10,229 nucleotides of DNA from the NCBI GenBank assembly GCA_002450755.1, contig DKAI01000161.1:1-10229 (forward strand), given 5' to 3'. The position numbers and the translations under genes were made by a program. The stretch comes from Deltaproteobacteria bacterium UBA6930 (lineage in GTDB: Bacteria; Myxococcota_A; UBA9160; UBA6930). Shown in pieces: positions 1 through 7,312 of this stretch (positions are counted from its first letter, which is position 1; every line of letters starts with the position of its first letter). The notes under the pieces are model-generated. The model did no database searches and was not told where the DNA came from. It was given only the letters and a program-made list of their open reading frames with translations.

Positions 1-873
1 CTTGGAATTGACACCCTGCACTGCGCCAGCGGAATTGCACAAATCGCTGAGTTCCAGATGGCCGACCTCATCCGCAAAACAACGATTCAAAAGGGATTCG
101 ATCCTCGGGATTTTGTTTTATATGCATTTGGCGGTGCTGGCCCTGTCCATGCAGGAGTTTTTGCTCGAGAGCTGGGCGTTGACCGGGTAATCATCCCGCA
201 ACGCGAGACTGCTTCGGTATGGTGCGCATTCGGTGCGGCCGCTTCCGACATTCTTCATGTGGACGAAAAGGTAGAAATCATGAGTACACCTTTTGATGCA
301 AGCCGCATTAACTCCAACCTCGCCGAACTTAAAGCGCGAGGCGCCTCGCAGCTTACAGAGGACGGAGTACAGGAAGCAGATCATGCGTTCGAGTTCTCAA
401 TAGATATGCGCCACAAGGGACAAATCAATGAGGTGGAAGTTTCACTAAGTAGGGAAAGTGTTAACGAGGAAGAACTCGAGCATCTTAGGGAATCATTCCG
501 TCAGCAATACGAACTCCTCTATGGAACAGGATCGGCCCTCCCAGGAGCCCGCCTCGAAGTGGTCACCTTTAGATGCCGAGCGAATGCACGCATGCCGAAA
601 CCTCTTTTGCAGGAGCGAGAACTTGCAAGCGCTACGCCATCCCAAGACTCTTTGCGACCGGCGAGAGCAATTTACTGGGCGGAATCTAACAAGACCGTAG
701 AAAGCGCCATCTACGACGGCTCTCAGCTCGAACCGGGAAATGCAATCCAGGGTCCTGCTGTGGTCGAAACAACAGCTACGTCGATAGTGGTCCATCCTGA
801 CCAGACCTTTAGTGTTGACGCCTACGGAAACTTTGAAATTTTGACTACAACCACCGCGGAGGCCAAGCAATGA
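1..873 (+). CDS. Hydantoinase A / acetone carboxylase beta-type subunit, C-terminal 290 residues (5' end outside window)
   Basis: The frame is open from base 1, so this is the 3' part of a longer gene. The first in-frame ATG (base 58) lies inside conserved family sequence and is not the start. The HyuA/oxoprolinase family signature is visible: the FGGAGP motif at fragment residues 43-48 followed by VHAG, then ELGVDRVIIP, and near the C-terminus GPAVVETTAT and DAYGNFEI. Known members are the ATP-binding subunits of hydantoinases, 5-oxoprolinases, caprolactamase and acetone/acetophenone carboxylases; full-length proteins are about 650-720 aa, so more than half is missing, including the N-terminal ATPase region. 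The next gene overlaps by 4 nt (ATGA), so the two products are probably made in fixed ratio and form one enzyme. Because that partner carries a gamma-like domain, a carboxylase is more likely than a hydantoinase (inference). The substrate cannot be read from this fragment. Confidence 0.9.
   Translation, partial: LGIDTLHCASGIAQIAEFQMADLIRKTTIQKGFDPRDFVLYAFGGAGPVHAGVFARELGVDRVIIPQRETASVWCAFGAAASDILHVDEKVEIMSTPFDASRINSNLAELKARGASQLTEDGVQEADHAFEFSIDMRHKGQINEVEVSLSRESVNEEELEHLRESFRQQYELLYGTGSALPGARLEVVTFRCRANARMPKPLLQERELASATPSQDSLRPARAIYWAESNKTVESAIYDGSQLEPGNAIQGPAVVETTATSIVVHPDQTFSVDAYGNFEILTTTTAEAKQ
858..862 (+). promoter_or_regulatory. Shine-Dalgarno for the carboxylase alpha-type gene
   Basis: GGAGG lies 7 nt before the ATG at 870, inside the last codons of the upstream gene. 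Together with the ATGA stop/start overlap this supports the chosen start and translational coupling. Confidence 0.75.
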
Positions 874-3152
874 GAGTAAGCGAACTTCCTCAGGAACTTT
901 TCGATGGCAAAAGGCATGGCTACGTTCCGCCAAAGCAATTAAACATTCATGAAAGCCTTAAGCTTCACACCGATTTTGACGAGGACATCGACCCGGTCAC
1001 TTACGAAGTCGTCCGTCATAATCTCTGGAATATTAACGAGGAACACGGCTCCACCATTCAAAGAATTTCAGGATCACCGGTTGCAATGTTTGCTCTCGAT
1101 CTAAATCCCTCGATCCTTACGGAGGATGCGGAGTTCGTTTACTTCGGCCCCTACATGCAATACATGTCGGGTGTCACGGATACACAGGTCAAATGGATTC
1201 TCGAAAACCGTTCTGAAAACCCGGGGATCAAACCGGGAGATATGTTCCTTGCTAACGACCCTTGGGTAGGAGCCGCTCATCAGCAAGATGTAATGTTAAT
1301 TTGCCCCGTGTTTCACGAAGGCGAGCTTTTCTGTTGGGTTACAAACTGCCTGCACCAGTACGACATTGGTGGAATTACACCCGGCAGCTTCTGCCCTTCT
1401 GCCGAGAGTGCTTTCGAGGAAGGCATTCTCATTCCACCCGTCAAAATCGTCGAAAACGATACAGTCCGAAAAGACATCGAGGACATCTATCTGCGTTCAT
1501 CACGTAAGCCAGAAATGGTTGCTCTCGACTTTAGAGCTCAGCTGGCCGGAAACATAACCGCCCGAGACAGAGTCTTTTCTCTTATCGACCGTTATGGCGC
1601 ACGAACACTCAAGTCGGTGATGAAGAAGGTAATCGATAACGCAGAGAAAGCCTTTCTGACGAAACTTGAGACTCTTCCGGATGGGGTGTGGCGCGAACGT
1701 ACGTATGTAGAGGCATCGAGACCCGGCGATCGAAGAACACACCGCGTCTGTTTAACGCTCCGAAAAGAAGGAAACTCGCTGATTTTTCAAAACGACGGCA
1801 CCGTAGAACAAGACGGTGCGATGAACGCCACTTATTCGGGATGGCGAGGGTCTCTCATTGTTGCAATAAACGAACTCCTTTGTTGGGATCAGTATTTCGC
1901 CGTGGGAGGCGCGCTGAGACATATAGAATTTGACCCAACACCAAGGTCTTTCACCTGTGCAGAATTCCCCGCTTCGGTATCGACCGCGCCAACACAAGCG
2001 ATGGAGATTTCTCTCTATCCCGCTTACAACGTAATTTCGAAAATGATCTACCCAAATAAGGAACTTCGGCCAGATATCATGTGCATCGGCGGAACGAGCC
2101 AATGGCCCGCAACGATCTTTCGAGGTAACGACCAATGGGGAGAGCCCTACGGCTATATCCTGATCGACCCAATTGGCGGAGCAATAGGAGCCTTTGCACA
2201 CGGTGACGGTATCAACACAGGCGGACAATCCAGAACTCCAATTTGCCAACTACCGAATGTCGAGCACACGGAGCAAACTTTCCCGCTTCTATTCCTATAC
2301 CGGAAGGAACTTCCTGACTCAGGGGGTGCTGGAAAATTCCGAGGGGGCCTTTCGGCGGAAACTTGTTTCATTCCGCACAATGTTGAAAACATGACTCATG
2401 ACACCCTCTCCTCGGGCAATGCGACCCCGACAGCACCCGGGATCATGGGCGGGTATCCTGCCGTAACCAACGCTTATACCTTTATAACCGACAGCGACAT
2501 TCAGAAACGTTTTTCGGAACAACGCATGCCCGAAGACACCTCACAGGTAAACGGAGATCGAGTCCTTCTCGGCTTACGGCAACAAAATTTTAACCAAACA
2601 CCCGAGGACGTTTACGCGGTTAGGTGGAGCGGTGGGGGCGGCTTCGGAGATCCTCTTGAGCGTGAAATCGATCTCATACAAAAAGATATCGATTCGTTCG
2701 CAATATCTGCCGAAGCGGCAAAAGAAATCTACGGTGCGATTGTCGATGAAAACGGTGAAGTCGAAAAAACTGCAACGGAAAAAGAGCGCGCGACAATGCG
2801 AACCGCTCGAACCCAGAACTATTCCGGTGAAAAGATCATCCGAAATGGTTCAGTGAAAATACAAGCAAGTGAATTTCTTACCGTGAGAGAAGATGACAGC
2901 GGAAGTTTTTGGAGCTGTGCCAGATGCAGTACCTACCTGGGCGAATTAGATCAAAACTACAAAGATCGATGTGCATCGGAGATCAAGGCAATTTCAGCAT
3001 GCAACCCGTTGGTCGGAGATCCTGCAGATTTTATCGATGATAAAATCGAATTCAGACAGTTCCATTGCCCGAATTGCGGGTCTCTTCTTGAAAACGAGGT
3101 CGCGGTAGCATCAGATCCCGTTCTTGCGGATATCGAACTGAAAATCGGCTGA
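870..3152 (+). CDS. Hydantoinase B / acetone carboxylase alpha-type subunit fused to a C-terminal acetone carboxylase gamma-like domain
   Basis: This 760-aa protein is longer than ordinary HyuB proteins (about 520-600 aa). Residues about 40-655 form the HyuB/oxoprolinase domain. NDPWVGAAHQQD at 129-140 corresponds to the family NDPY-G-THLPD motif, and LHQYDIGG follows at 161-168. H137, D140 and H162 are candidate metal ligands by comparison with the Mn site of acetone carboxylase alpha. RWSGGGGFGDP marks the usual end of the core. After a linker, residues about 660-760 resemble the small acetone carboxylase gamma subunit: C683-x2-C686, then C733-PN-C736 in a CPNCGSLLE context, ending in a D-x-x-L tail; this Cys4 set is a probable zinc site. 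In characterised acetone carboxylases gamma is a separate polypeptide of about 20 kDa. With the upstream subunit it probably carboxylates a ketone at the expense of ATP; hydantoinase, oxoprolinase or lactamase activity remains possible. It is cytoplasmic, with no signal peptide. Confidence 0.88.
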   Translation: MRVSELPQELFDGKRHGYVPPKQLNIHESLKLHTDFDEDIDPVTYEVVRHNLWNINEEHGSTIQRISGSPVAMFALDLNPSILTEDAEFVYFGPYMQYMSGVTDTQVKWILENRSENPGIKPGDMFLANDPWVGAAHQQDVMLICPVFHEGELFCWVTNCLHQYDIGGITPGSFCPSAESAFEEGILIPPVKIVENDTVRKDIEDIYLRSSRKPEMVALDFRAQLAGNITARDRVFSLIDRYGARTLKSVMKKVIDNAEKAFLTKLETLPDGVWRERTYVEASRPGDRRTHRVCLTLRKEGNSLIFQNDGTVEQDGAMNATYSGWRGSLIVAINELLCWDQYFAVGGALRHIEFDPTPRSFTCAEFPASVSTAPTQAMEISLYPAYNVISKMIYPNKELRPDIMCIGGTSQWPATIFRGNDQWGEPYGYILIDPIGGAIGAFAHGDGINTGGQSRTPICQLPNVEHTEQTFPLLFLYRKELPDSGGAGKFRGGLSAETCFIPHNVENMTHDTLSSGNATPTAPGIMGGYPAVTNAYTFITDSDIQKRFSEQRMPEDTSQVNGDRVLLGLRQQNFNQTPEDVYAVRWSGGGGFGDPLEREIDLIQKDIDSFAISAEAAKEIYGAIVDENGEVEKTATEKERATMRTARTQNYSGEKIIRNGSVKIQASEFLTVREDDSGSFWSCARCSTYLGELDQNYKDRCASEIKAISACNPLVGDPADFIDDKIEFRQFHCPNCGSLLENEVAVASDPVLADIELKIG

Positions 3153-3163
3153 TTTCCAATCAG
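3149..3163. repeat. Short hairpin spanning both stop codons of convergent genes
   Basis: CTGATT (3149-3154) and AATCAG (3158-3163) form a perfect 6-bp inverted repeat with a 3-nt loop. It contains the plus-strand TGA (3150-3152) and the minus-strand stop (3160-3162). Neither side has an immediate T-run, so it is at best a weak terminator. Confidence 0.35.
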
Positions 3164-4371
3164 ATCACTCCGTCCTCGGCGAGTTTTTTTAATTCTTCGG
3201 TACTCAGTCCGAGAATTCCGCCGTACACCTCTTCGTTGTGTTCTCCAAGGACGGGTCCGACATGACGAACCTTTCCAGGTGTTTCCGACAGCTTTGGAAA
3301 GGCATTCTGCATGGCAATCTCCTGACCATCCTTCATCGGTAGGCGTACGATTGATTCCCGTGCGACAAAATGTGGATCTTTGAGCATTTCAGGGGCGCGA
3401 TACAGCGTTCCATAGGGAATGGACTGTTTCTCAAGAATGCCCACGAGGTCATCTAGGTCGAGACCGCCACTCCATCTTGCCACGATCGCATCGAGCTCAA
3501 TCTGATTTGAGCCTCGACTCTGGTGATCAGCAAAGCGTGGATCTTTGACCAAATCAGGCTGCCCCATTGCCTTCGTTAAGCGCTCAAATATTCCATCGCC
3601 GTTGCCTGCAATGATTAACATTTTGCCGTCTTTAGTTGGGTAGATATTCGAAGGCGCGACACCCGGCAGAAATGACCCCGTTCTCTCTCGAATATAACCT
3701 CCTAATTGAAAGTCAGGGATAAGCGATTCCATTGTGGCAAGTACGGACTCGTAGATGGAGGCATCAACTACTTGTCCGAGACCGGTTTGTCTGCGGTTAT
3801 GAATAGCCATGAGTGCTCCCATTGCCGCATAGGTGCCAGCCAGGGTATCTCCAATAGAAGTGCCCGTTCTACTCGGTAACTTTTCAGGATCTCCCACCAC
3901 ATATCTCATACCGGCGTACGCTTCTCCGATAGCCGCGTAACCAGGCCGTGAAGAATAGGGTCCGTTTTGACCAAACCCTGAAACCCGAACCATCACGAGA
4001 GCGGGATTAATTTTTTTAAGATCTTCATAACCCAAGCCCCAGCCTTCTAAAGTTCCGGGACGAAAATTTTCCAAGAGAATATCAGCCTCGCGAACGAGCT
4101 TGCGCACGATCTCTTGTCCTTCGGGGAGGCGGAGGTTCAGAGTGATGGATTTCTTGTTTCGGGCGCAAATATTCCACCAGAGCGCCTCTCCTTCATACTT
4201 CGCCGGACCCACCTGGCGCATGGGGTCTCCGGAACCTGGCTGCTCCACCTTGATCACATCAGCCCCAAAATCTCCAAGGAGCTGCCCACAAAAAGGACCC
4301 GCCAAAAGCACGCCGAGCTCGATTACCCGGATGTCAGACAATGGACCTCGATCTGAAATACCTTGCGCCAC
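3160..4371 (-). CDS. CaiB/BaiF-type class III CoA-transferase
   Basis: The 403-aa product has the normal length for class III CoA-transferases, which move CoA from one acyl-CoA to another carboxylate through an aspartyl anhydride. Family features in order are IRVIELG (residues 14-20), AGPFCGQLLGDFGADVIKVE (24-43), NKKSITLNL (72-80), ADILLENFRPGTLEGWGL (96-113), and GDTLAG with the expected catalytic aspartate D175, followed by GQVVDASIYE. The start is GTG at 4371: an in-frame TAA lies two codons upstream, and AGGAG is 7 nt before the GTG. It faces the carboxylase genes tail to tail, with only 7 nt between stop codons, and is divergent from the amidohydrolase operon. The donor and acceptor are unknown; a role in activating the carboxylase product or a substrate of the BadI-like enzyme is plausible but unproven. 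Acyl-CoA racemase activity, found in the same superfamily, is an alternative. Confidence 0.9.
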   Translation of the reverse strand: MAQGISDRGPLSDIRVIELGVLLAGPFCGQLLGDFGADVIKVEQPGSGDPMRQVGPAKYEGEALWWNICARNKKSITLNLRLPEGQEIVRKLVREADILLENFRPGTLEGWGLGYEDLKKINPALVMVRVSGFGQNGPYSSRPGYAAIGEAYAGMRYVVGDPEKLPSRTGTSIGDTLAGTYAAMGALMAIHNRRQTGLGQVVDASIYESVLATMESLIPDFQLGGYIRERTGSFLPGVAPSNIYPTKDGKMLIIAGNGDGIFERLTKAMGQPDLVKDPRFADHQSRGSNQIELDAIVARWSGGLDLDDLVGILEKQSIPYGTLYRAPEMLKDPHFVARESIVRLPMKDGQEIAMQNAFPKLSETPGKVRHVGPVLGEHNEEVYGGILGLSTEELKKLAEDGVI

Positions 4372-4377
4372 CGCTTA

Positions 4378-4384
4378 TCTCCTC
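4378..4384 (-). promoter_or_regulatory. Shine-Dalgarno supporting a GTG start
   Basis: Read on the minus strand this is GAGGAGA, with AGGAG (4383-4379) 7 nt before the GTG at 4371. It decides the non-ATG start of the CoA-transferase gene. Confidence 0.75.
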
Positions 4385-4385
4385 A

Positions 4386-4413
4386 TTTGCATCCCTAAAG
4401 TAGCCTGTATACT
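4386..4413 (+). promoter_or_regulatory. Candidate sigma70-type promoter of the amidohydrolase operon
   Basis: TTTGCA (4386-4391, 4 of 6 to TTGACA) is followed by a 16-nt spacer and TATACT (4408-4413, 5 of 6 to TATAAT). Transcription would start near 4420, leaving a leader of about 45 nt that contains the hairpin at 4426-4447. The upstream half overlaps the 5' leader of the divergent CoA-transferase gene. Consensus matching by eye only. Confidence 0.35.
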
Positions 4414-4447
4414 CCACGGTGGCTGCCAGATCGGGTTACTGATCTGG
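4414..4447. repeat. Two inverted repeats in the divergent intergenic region
   Basis: CCACGGTGG (4414-4422) is a near-palindrome with one central base. Immediately after it, CCAGATC (4426-4432) and GATCTGG (4441-4447) form a perfect 7-bp inverted repeat with an 8-nt spacer, ending 4 nt before the AGGAGG at 4452. The position just downstream of the candidate promoter fits either an operator or a leader hairpin close to the ribosome binding site. No regulator gene is present in the window. Confidence 0.5.
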
Positions 4448-4465
4448 GCGGAGGAGGAACCCGGA

Positions 4466-6157
4466 ATGGCTTATGACCTCAAGATTACTGGAGGAACCCT
4501 TTATGATGGCTCTGGTTCACAGGGCTTCAGGGGCGACCTTGGAATCCGCGACGGAAAACTTGTAGCCGTTGGAGATGCTCCGGACACGGCAAGCCAGGTG
4601 ATAGACGCGGAGGGCCGTGCCGTATCCCCCGGATTTATAGACTTACATACCCACTATGACGCTCAGGTCATGTGGGACGGGATGCTGTCGATCTCGCCCT
4701 GGCATGGCGTCACCAGTGTTGTCGTTGGAAACTGTGGTTTCGGAATTGCTCCTACCCGTAAGGAACATCGTAACCTGATGCTACGCACCCTTGAAAACGT
4801 TGAAGGGATGGACTTAGACGTATTGTGGGAGGGTCTTGGCGACGATTGGGGGTTCGAAACCTTCCCTGAGTACCTCGATGCCGTTGACAAACGAAAGCCC
4901 TGCATCAATGTCGCAGCTCTTTTTGGACATACTCCGCTGCGGATGTACGTAATGGGAGAGGAAGCAACCGAACGCACCGCCACTGATGAAGAAGTCAACA
5001 CGATGCGCCGATTGGTACAAGAGGGCATGCATGCCGGAGCAATTGGGTTTGCAACCTCCAAGGCTCCTAACCACATTGGCTACGACAGCCGACCCGTTCC
5101 AAGCCGGCTTGCGGACTTTGAAGAGATACGAGCTCTCTGCAGTGCTATGGGCGAGACAAACCTTGGGGTTGTGATGGCCTCGATCGGACGTGGTCTGTTC
5201 TTTAAAGAAATGGCTGCATTGGCCTCCGATAGCGGCAGGCCGGTTTGTTGGGCAGCCCTCCTTGCCGGAATGAGTGGGCCGGGATCCCATAGGAAAATGC
5301 TTGATACTGTGGAACAGCAGCAGGCAAGTGGCCTCCAGATCGTCCCTCAGGTTCTCGGACGCCCTCTCATGTTCGAATTTGATCTCCGAGACCCCTTCTT
5401 GTTTGAAAGCTTGGAAGCACTCGTCCCGTTTGGAAAGCTTCGCACTGAAGGTGAAAAAATTGAGTTCTGGAAAAGCACTGAAAATCGCGATGCTTTTCTA
5501 AAAGAAGCCGGAGATGGATTGCCTCCTTTCAAAGCTCAGTGGGCCGATGCTGAAGTATCTTTCCACCCAACTCAGCCAGACCTAGAAGGCCGAAAGATTC
5601 GAGATCTAGCACAAGAACAAGGCTCCCACCCTTACGATGTGATGATTGGGTTAGGAATCGAGACTAACTTGAAGGCTCGATACCGAATGGCCGTGGTTAA
5701 CACCGATGAAGAAGCAGTGGCCGAATTACTAACATCCGACCATACCGTTCTAGGTCTGTCGGATGCCGGCGCGCATGCTAGCCAACTCTGTGATGCATGC
5801 TTCTCCACGGACCTTCTTGAACGATGGGTCCGAGAGAAGGAGATCCTGAGCTTGTCTCGAGCGATCCGTCTTCTCACAGGACGATCCGCTGACCTCTACG
5901 GCATAAGCGATCGCGGCTACTTACGCGAAGGGCTTGCTGCAGACGTTACAATTTTTGATCCTGCTGCCGTGGGCGCAACGCCTTTGCGACGGATCGGCGA
6001 CCTACCGGGAGGAGCTGAACGGTTAGTGTCCGATGCAACAGGGATTGATTCAGTCATTTGCAACGGGCAGATCATTAGACAAAATGGTTTCGACGAGATA
6101 GACCCCGACAGAGGCGGCCCAGGTCGCACCCTGCGCAACGGCTCAGCTGGAAACTGA
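4466..6157 (+). CDS. D-aminoacylase-type amidohydrolase (N-acyl-D-amino-acid deacylase family, COG3653-like)
   Basis: The ATG at 4466 is chosen because AGGAGG (4452-4457) lies 8 nt upstream and the family N-terminus (YDLKITGGTLYDGSG) begins there. The same frame stays open back to 4100, but that part is antisense to the CoA-transferase gene. The 563-aa product shows the small beta-sandwich start (residues 5-57), then PGFIDLHTHYDAQVMWD with H61-T-H63, NCGFGIAPT with C90, and SDAGAH with D433 and H436. The C-terminal TIFDP sheet strand follows. The H63-to-C90 spacing equals that of the zinc-ligand pair H69/C96 in Alcaligenes D-aminoacylase. The two histidines that complete the metal site in that enzyme seem absent: the segments in their places read VVMASIGRG (235-243) and VCWAALLAG (260-268). 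Cleavage of an amide in a non-standard substrate is therefore likelier than classic D-amino acid deacylation. First gene of a four-gene operon; the next starts 6 nt later. Confidence 0.88.
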   Translation: MAYDLKITGGTLYDGSGSQGFRGDLGIRDGKLVAVGDAPDTASQVIDAEGRAVSPGFIDLHTHYDAQVMWDGMLSISPWHGVTSVVVGNCGFGIAPTRKEHRNLMLRTLENVEGMDLDVLWEGLGDDWGFETFPEYLDAVDKRKPCINVAALFGHTPLRMYVMGEEATERTATDEEVNTMRRLVQEGMHAGAIGFATSKAPNHIGYDSRPVPSRLADFEEIRALCSAMGETNLGVVMASIGRGLFFKEMAALASDSGRPVCWAALLAGMSGPGSHRKMLDTVEQQQASGLQIVPQVLGRPLMFEFDLRDPFLFESLEALVPFGKLRTEGEKIEFWKSTENRDAFLKEAGDGLPPFKAQWADAEVSFHPTQPDLEGRKIRDLAQEQGSHPYDVMIGLGIETNLKARYRMAVVNTDEEAVAELLTSDHTVLGLSDAGAHASQLCDACFSTDLLERWVREKEILSLSRAIRLLTGRSADLYGISDRGYLREGLAADVTIFDPAAVGATPLRRIGDLPGGAERLVSDATGIDSVICNGQIIRQNGFDEIDPDRGGPGRTLRNGSAGN

Positions 6158-6163
6158 AACTGC

Positions 6164-7279
6164 GTGCCCTCTCAACGTCACCTAGAGCTAGGAATATATG
6201 CGCCTACTGTTGGAAGGATGCCCCCAGTAGGGCCAAGCTCGTTCCAACTCGTTTCTGATGCCTCTCAGCGAATAGAGGTCACGTGGGAATACAACAAGCG
6301 ATTAGGGCTTCTTCTTGAAGACCTTGGCCTTGAGGTTTTTTTTCAAGCACAGCGAGGCGGAGCTGGTTTTGGTTCAAAGCGGTTCTGGAGCCATTCACTC
6401 GACAGCTTTAATGTAGGCGCTGCGCTTGCCGCACTCACCTCTAAAATCCGAATCATGTCTACCGTTCAAACGGCCTACTTCCATCCCGCGCAAGTTGCAA
6501 GACAGGCTGCGACGATTTCTCAAATTGCAGGACCACGCTGGATGCTGAACCTAGTCTCGGGATGGGTAAAGCCTGACTTCGACATGCTGGACATCCCGTT
6601 CGATGACCACGCCAAGCGCTATCGAAGGACCGAAGAATTCGTGACCGTAATGAAAAAGTTCTGGACAGAAGACAATTTCGACTACGACGGAGAATTCTAT
6701 CGAATTCGGCAAGGATACTGTGAGCCCAAACCCTCAGAAATTCCATGTCTAGTCAACGCAGGAGGATCACCGGTCGCTAAAGATTTCGTAGCAAAGCACT
6801 GCGATTGGTACTTTGTTGGTTCGGCAGACCCCGAGCAATCTCGCAAAGATATTGCCGAGGTAAAGGAAAAGGCGAAAGAATTTAATAGGGAAGTGAAATT
6901 TATTACTTACATCTTTACCTTGTGTCGAGAGAGTACTTCGCAATGCGAGGAAGAGATGGAAGAGGTCCTCTCACTTAGAGACAACGAAGCCGCGCAAGGA
7001 ATAGTCGAAGGACTCTCGGGACAGACGATTGGAACCTTCGCGCAGAATTTCCGCGAAGGTGCAACTGTTGACGAGATACTTGAAGGAGTTGTCGTTGGGG
7101 TCGGCAGCGCTAAGCACATCGGTACCCCGAAACAAGTGGCTGATCAACTCGCCGTTCTACAAGAGGTCGGATTTGATGCCGTCACAACTGCATTCCGTCA
7201 TTGCGAAGAAGAATTGATCCAATATGGTGAAAACGTTGTACCGTTACTCGAAAACATGGGAGTGCGGAGAAAACGATAG
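6164..7279 (+). CDS. LLM-class flavin-dependent monooxygenase, RutA/SfnG/SsuD-like
   Basis: The 371-aa product has the bacterial-luciferase fold signature. HPAQVARQAATISQIA and MLNLVSGW lie around residues 107-134, LDIPFDDHAKRYRRTEEF at 142-159, FDYDGEFYRI at 172-181, and NAGGSPVAKDFVAKHCDWYF at 198-217. The last block is characteristic of the group with pyrimidine oxygenase RutA and dimethylsulfone monooxygenase SfnG, which use reduced FMN and oxygen. A separate flavin reductase would be needed; none is visible. The start is taken as the GTG at 6164, because the family N-terminus (LELGIYAPT) follows at once and no better upstream codon exists. No good Shine-Dalgarno precedes it, so it probably depends on coupling to the amidohydrolase gene ending 6 nt upstream. 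In context it may oxidatively open a C-N or C-S bond or a ring before or after amide hydrolysis (inference). The frame runs through a T8 tract at 6336-6343 undisturbed. Confidence 0.9.
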   Translation: MPSQRHLELGIYAPTVGRMPPVGPSSFQLVSDASQRIEVTWEYNKRLGLLLEDLGLEVFFQAQRGGAGFGSKRFWSHSLDSFNVGAALAALTSKIRIMSTVQTAYFHPAQVARQAATISQIAGPRWMLNLVSGWVKPDFDMLDIPFDDHAKRYRRTEEFVTVMKKFWTEDNFDYDGEFYRIRQGYCEPKPSEIPCLVNAGGSPVAKDFVAKHCDWYFVGSADPEQSRKDIAEVKEKAKEFNREVKFITYIFTLCRESTSQCEEEMEEVLSLRDNEAAQGIVEGLSGQTIGTFAQNFREGATVDEILEGVVVGVGSAKHIGTPKQVADQLAVLQEVGFDAVTTAFRHCEEELIQYGENVVPLLENMGVRRKR

Positions 7280-7302
7280 CTATGCATCTAACGAGAACAT
7301 GA

Positions 7303-7307
7303 AGGAG
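7303..7307 (+). promoter_or_regulatory. Shine-Dalgarno of the AllA-like gene
   Basis: AGGAG lies 5 nt before the ATG at 7313, in a 33-nt gap after the monooxygenase gene. An out-of-frame ATG at 7299 overlaps it but opens only 11 codons. Confidence 0.65.
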
Positions 7308-7312
7308 AGCTC

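Noticed and set aside
58..60. ATG as the start of the HyuA-like gene
   Set aside because: The frame is open to base 1, and the residues before it (GIAQIAEFQ) are conserved family sequence, so the gene continues from outside the window.
3172..3190. Plus-strand terminator after the carboxylase gene (CTCGGCGAG plus T7)
   Set aside because: The stem would be only 3 bp with a 3-nt loop, and the T7 is explained by lysine codons of the opposing CoA-transferase gene.
4100..4465. In-frame 5' extension of the amidohydrolase reading frame
   Set aside because: It lies antisense to the CoA-transferase coding sequence and shows no family sequence; the ATG at 4466 has a strong Shine-Dalgarno and matches the family N-terminus.
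4663..5290. Long minus-strand open frames inside the amidohydrolase gene, and similar antisense frames elsewhere
   Set aside because: They lack family sequence and ribosome binding sites and are shadows of well-supported plus-strand genes.
6336..6343. T8 tract in the monooxygenase gene, as slippage or sequencing error
   Set aside because: The frame is intact on both sides with family sequence, so nothing suggests slippage.
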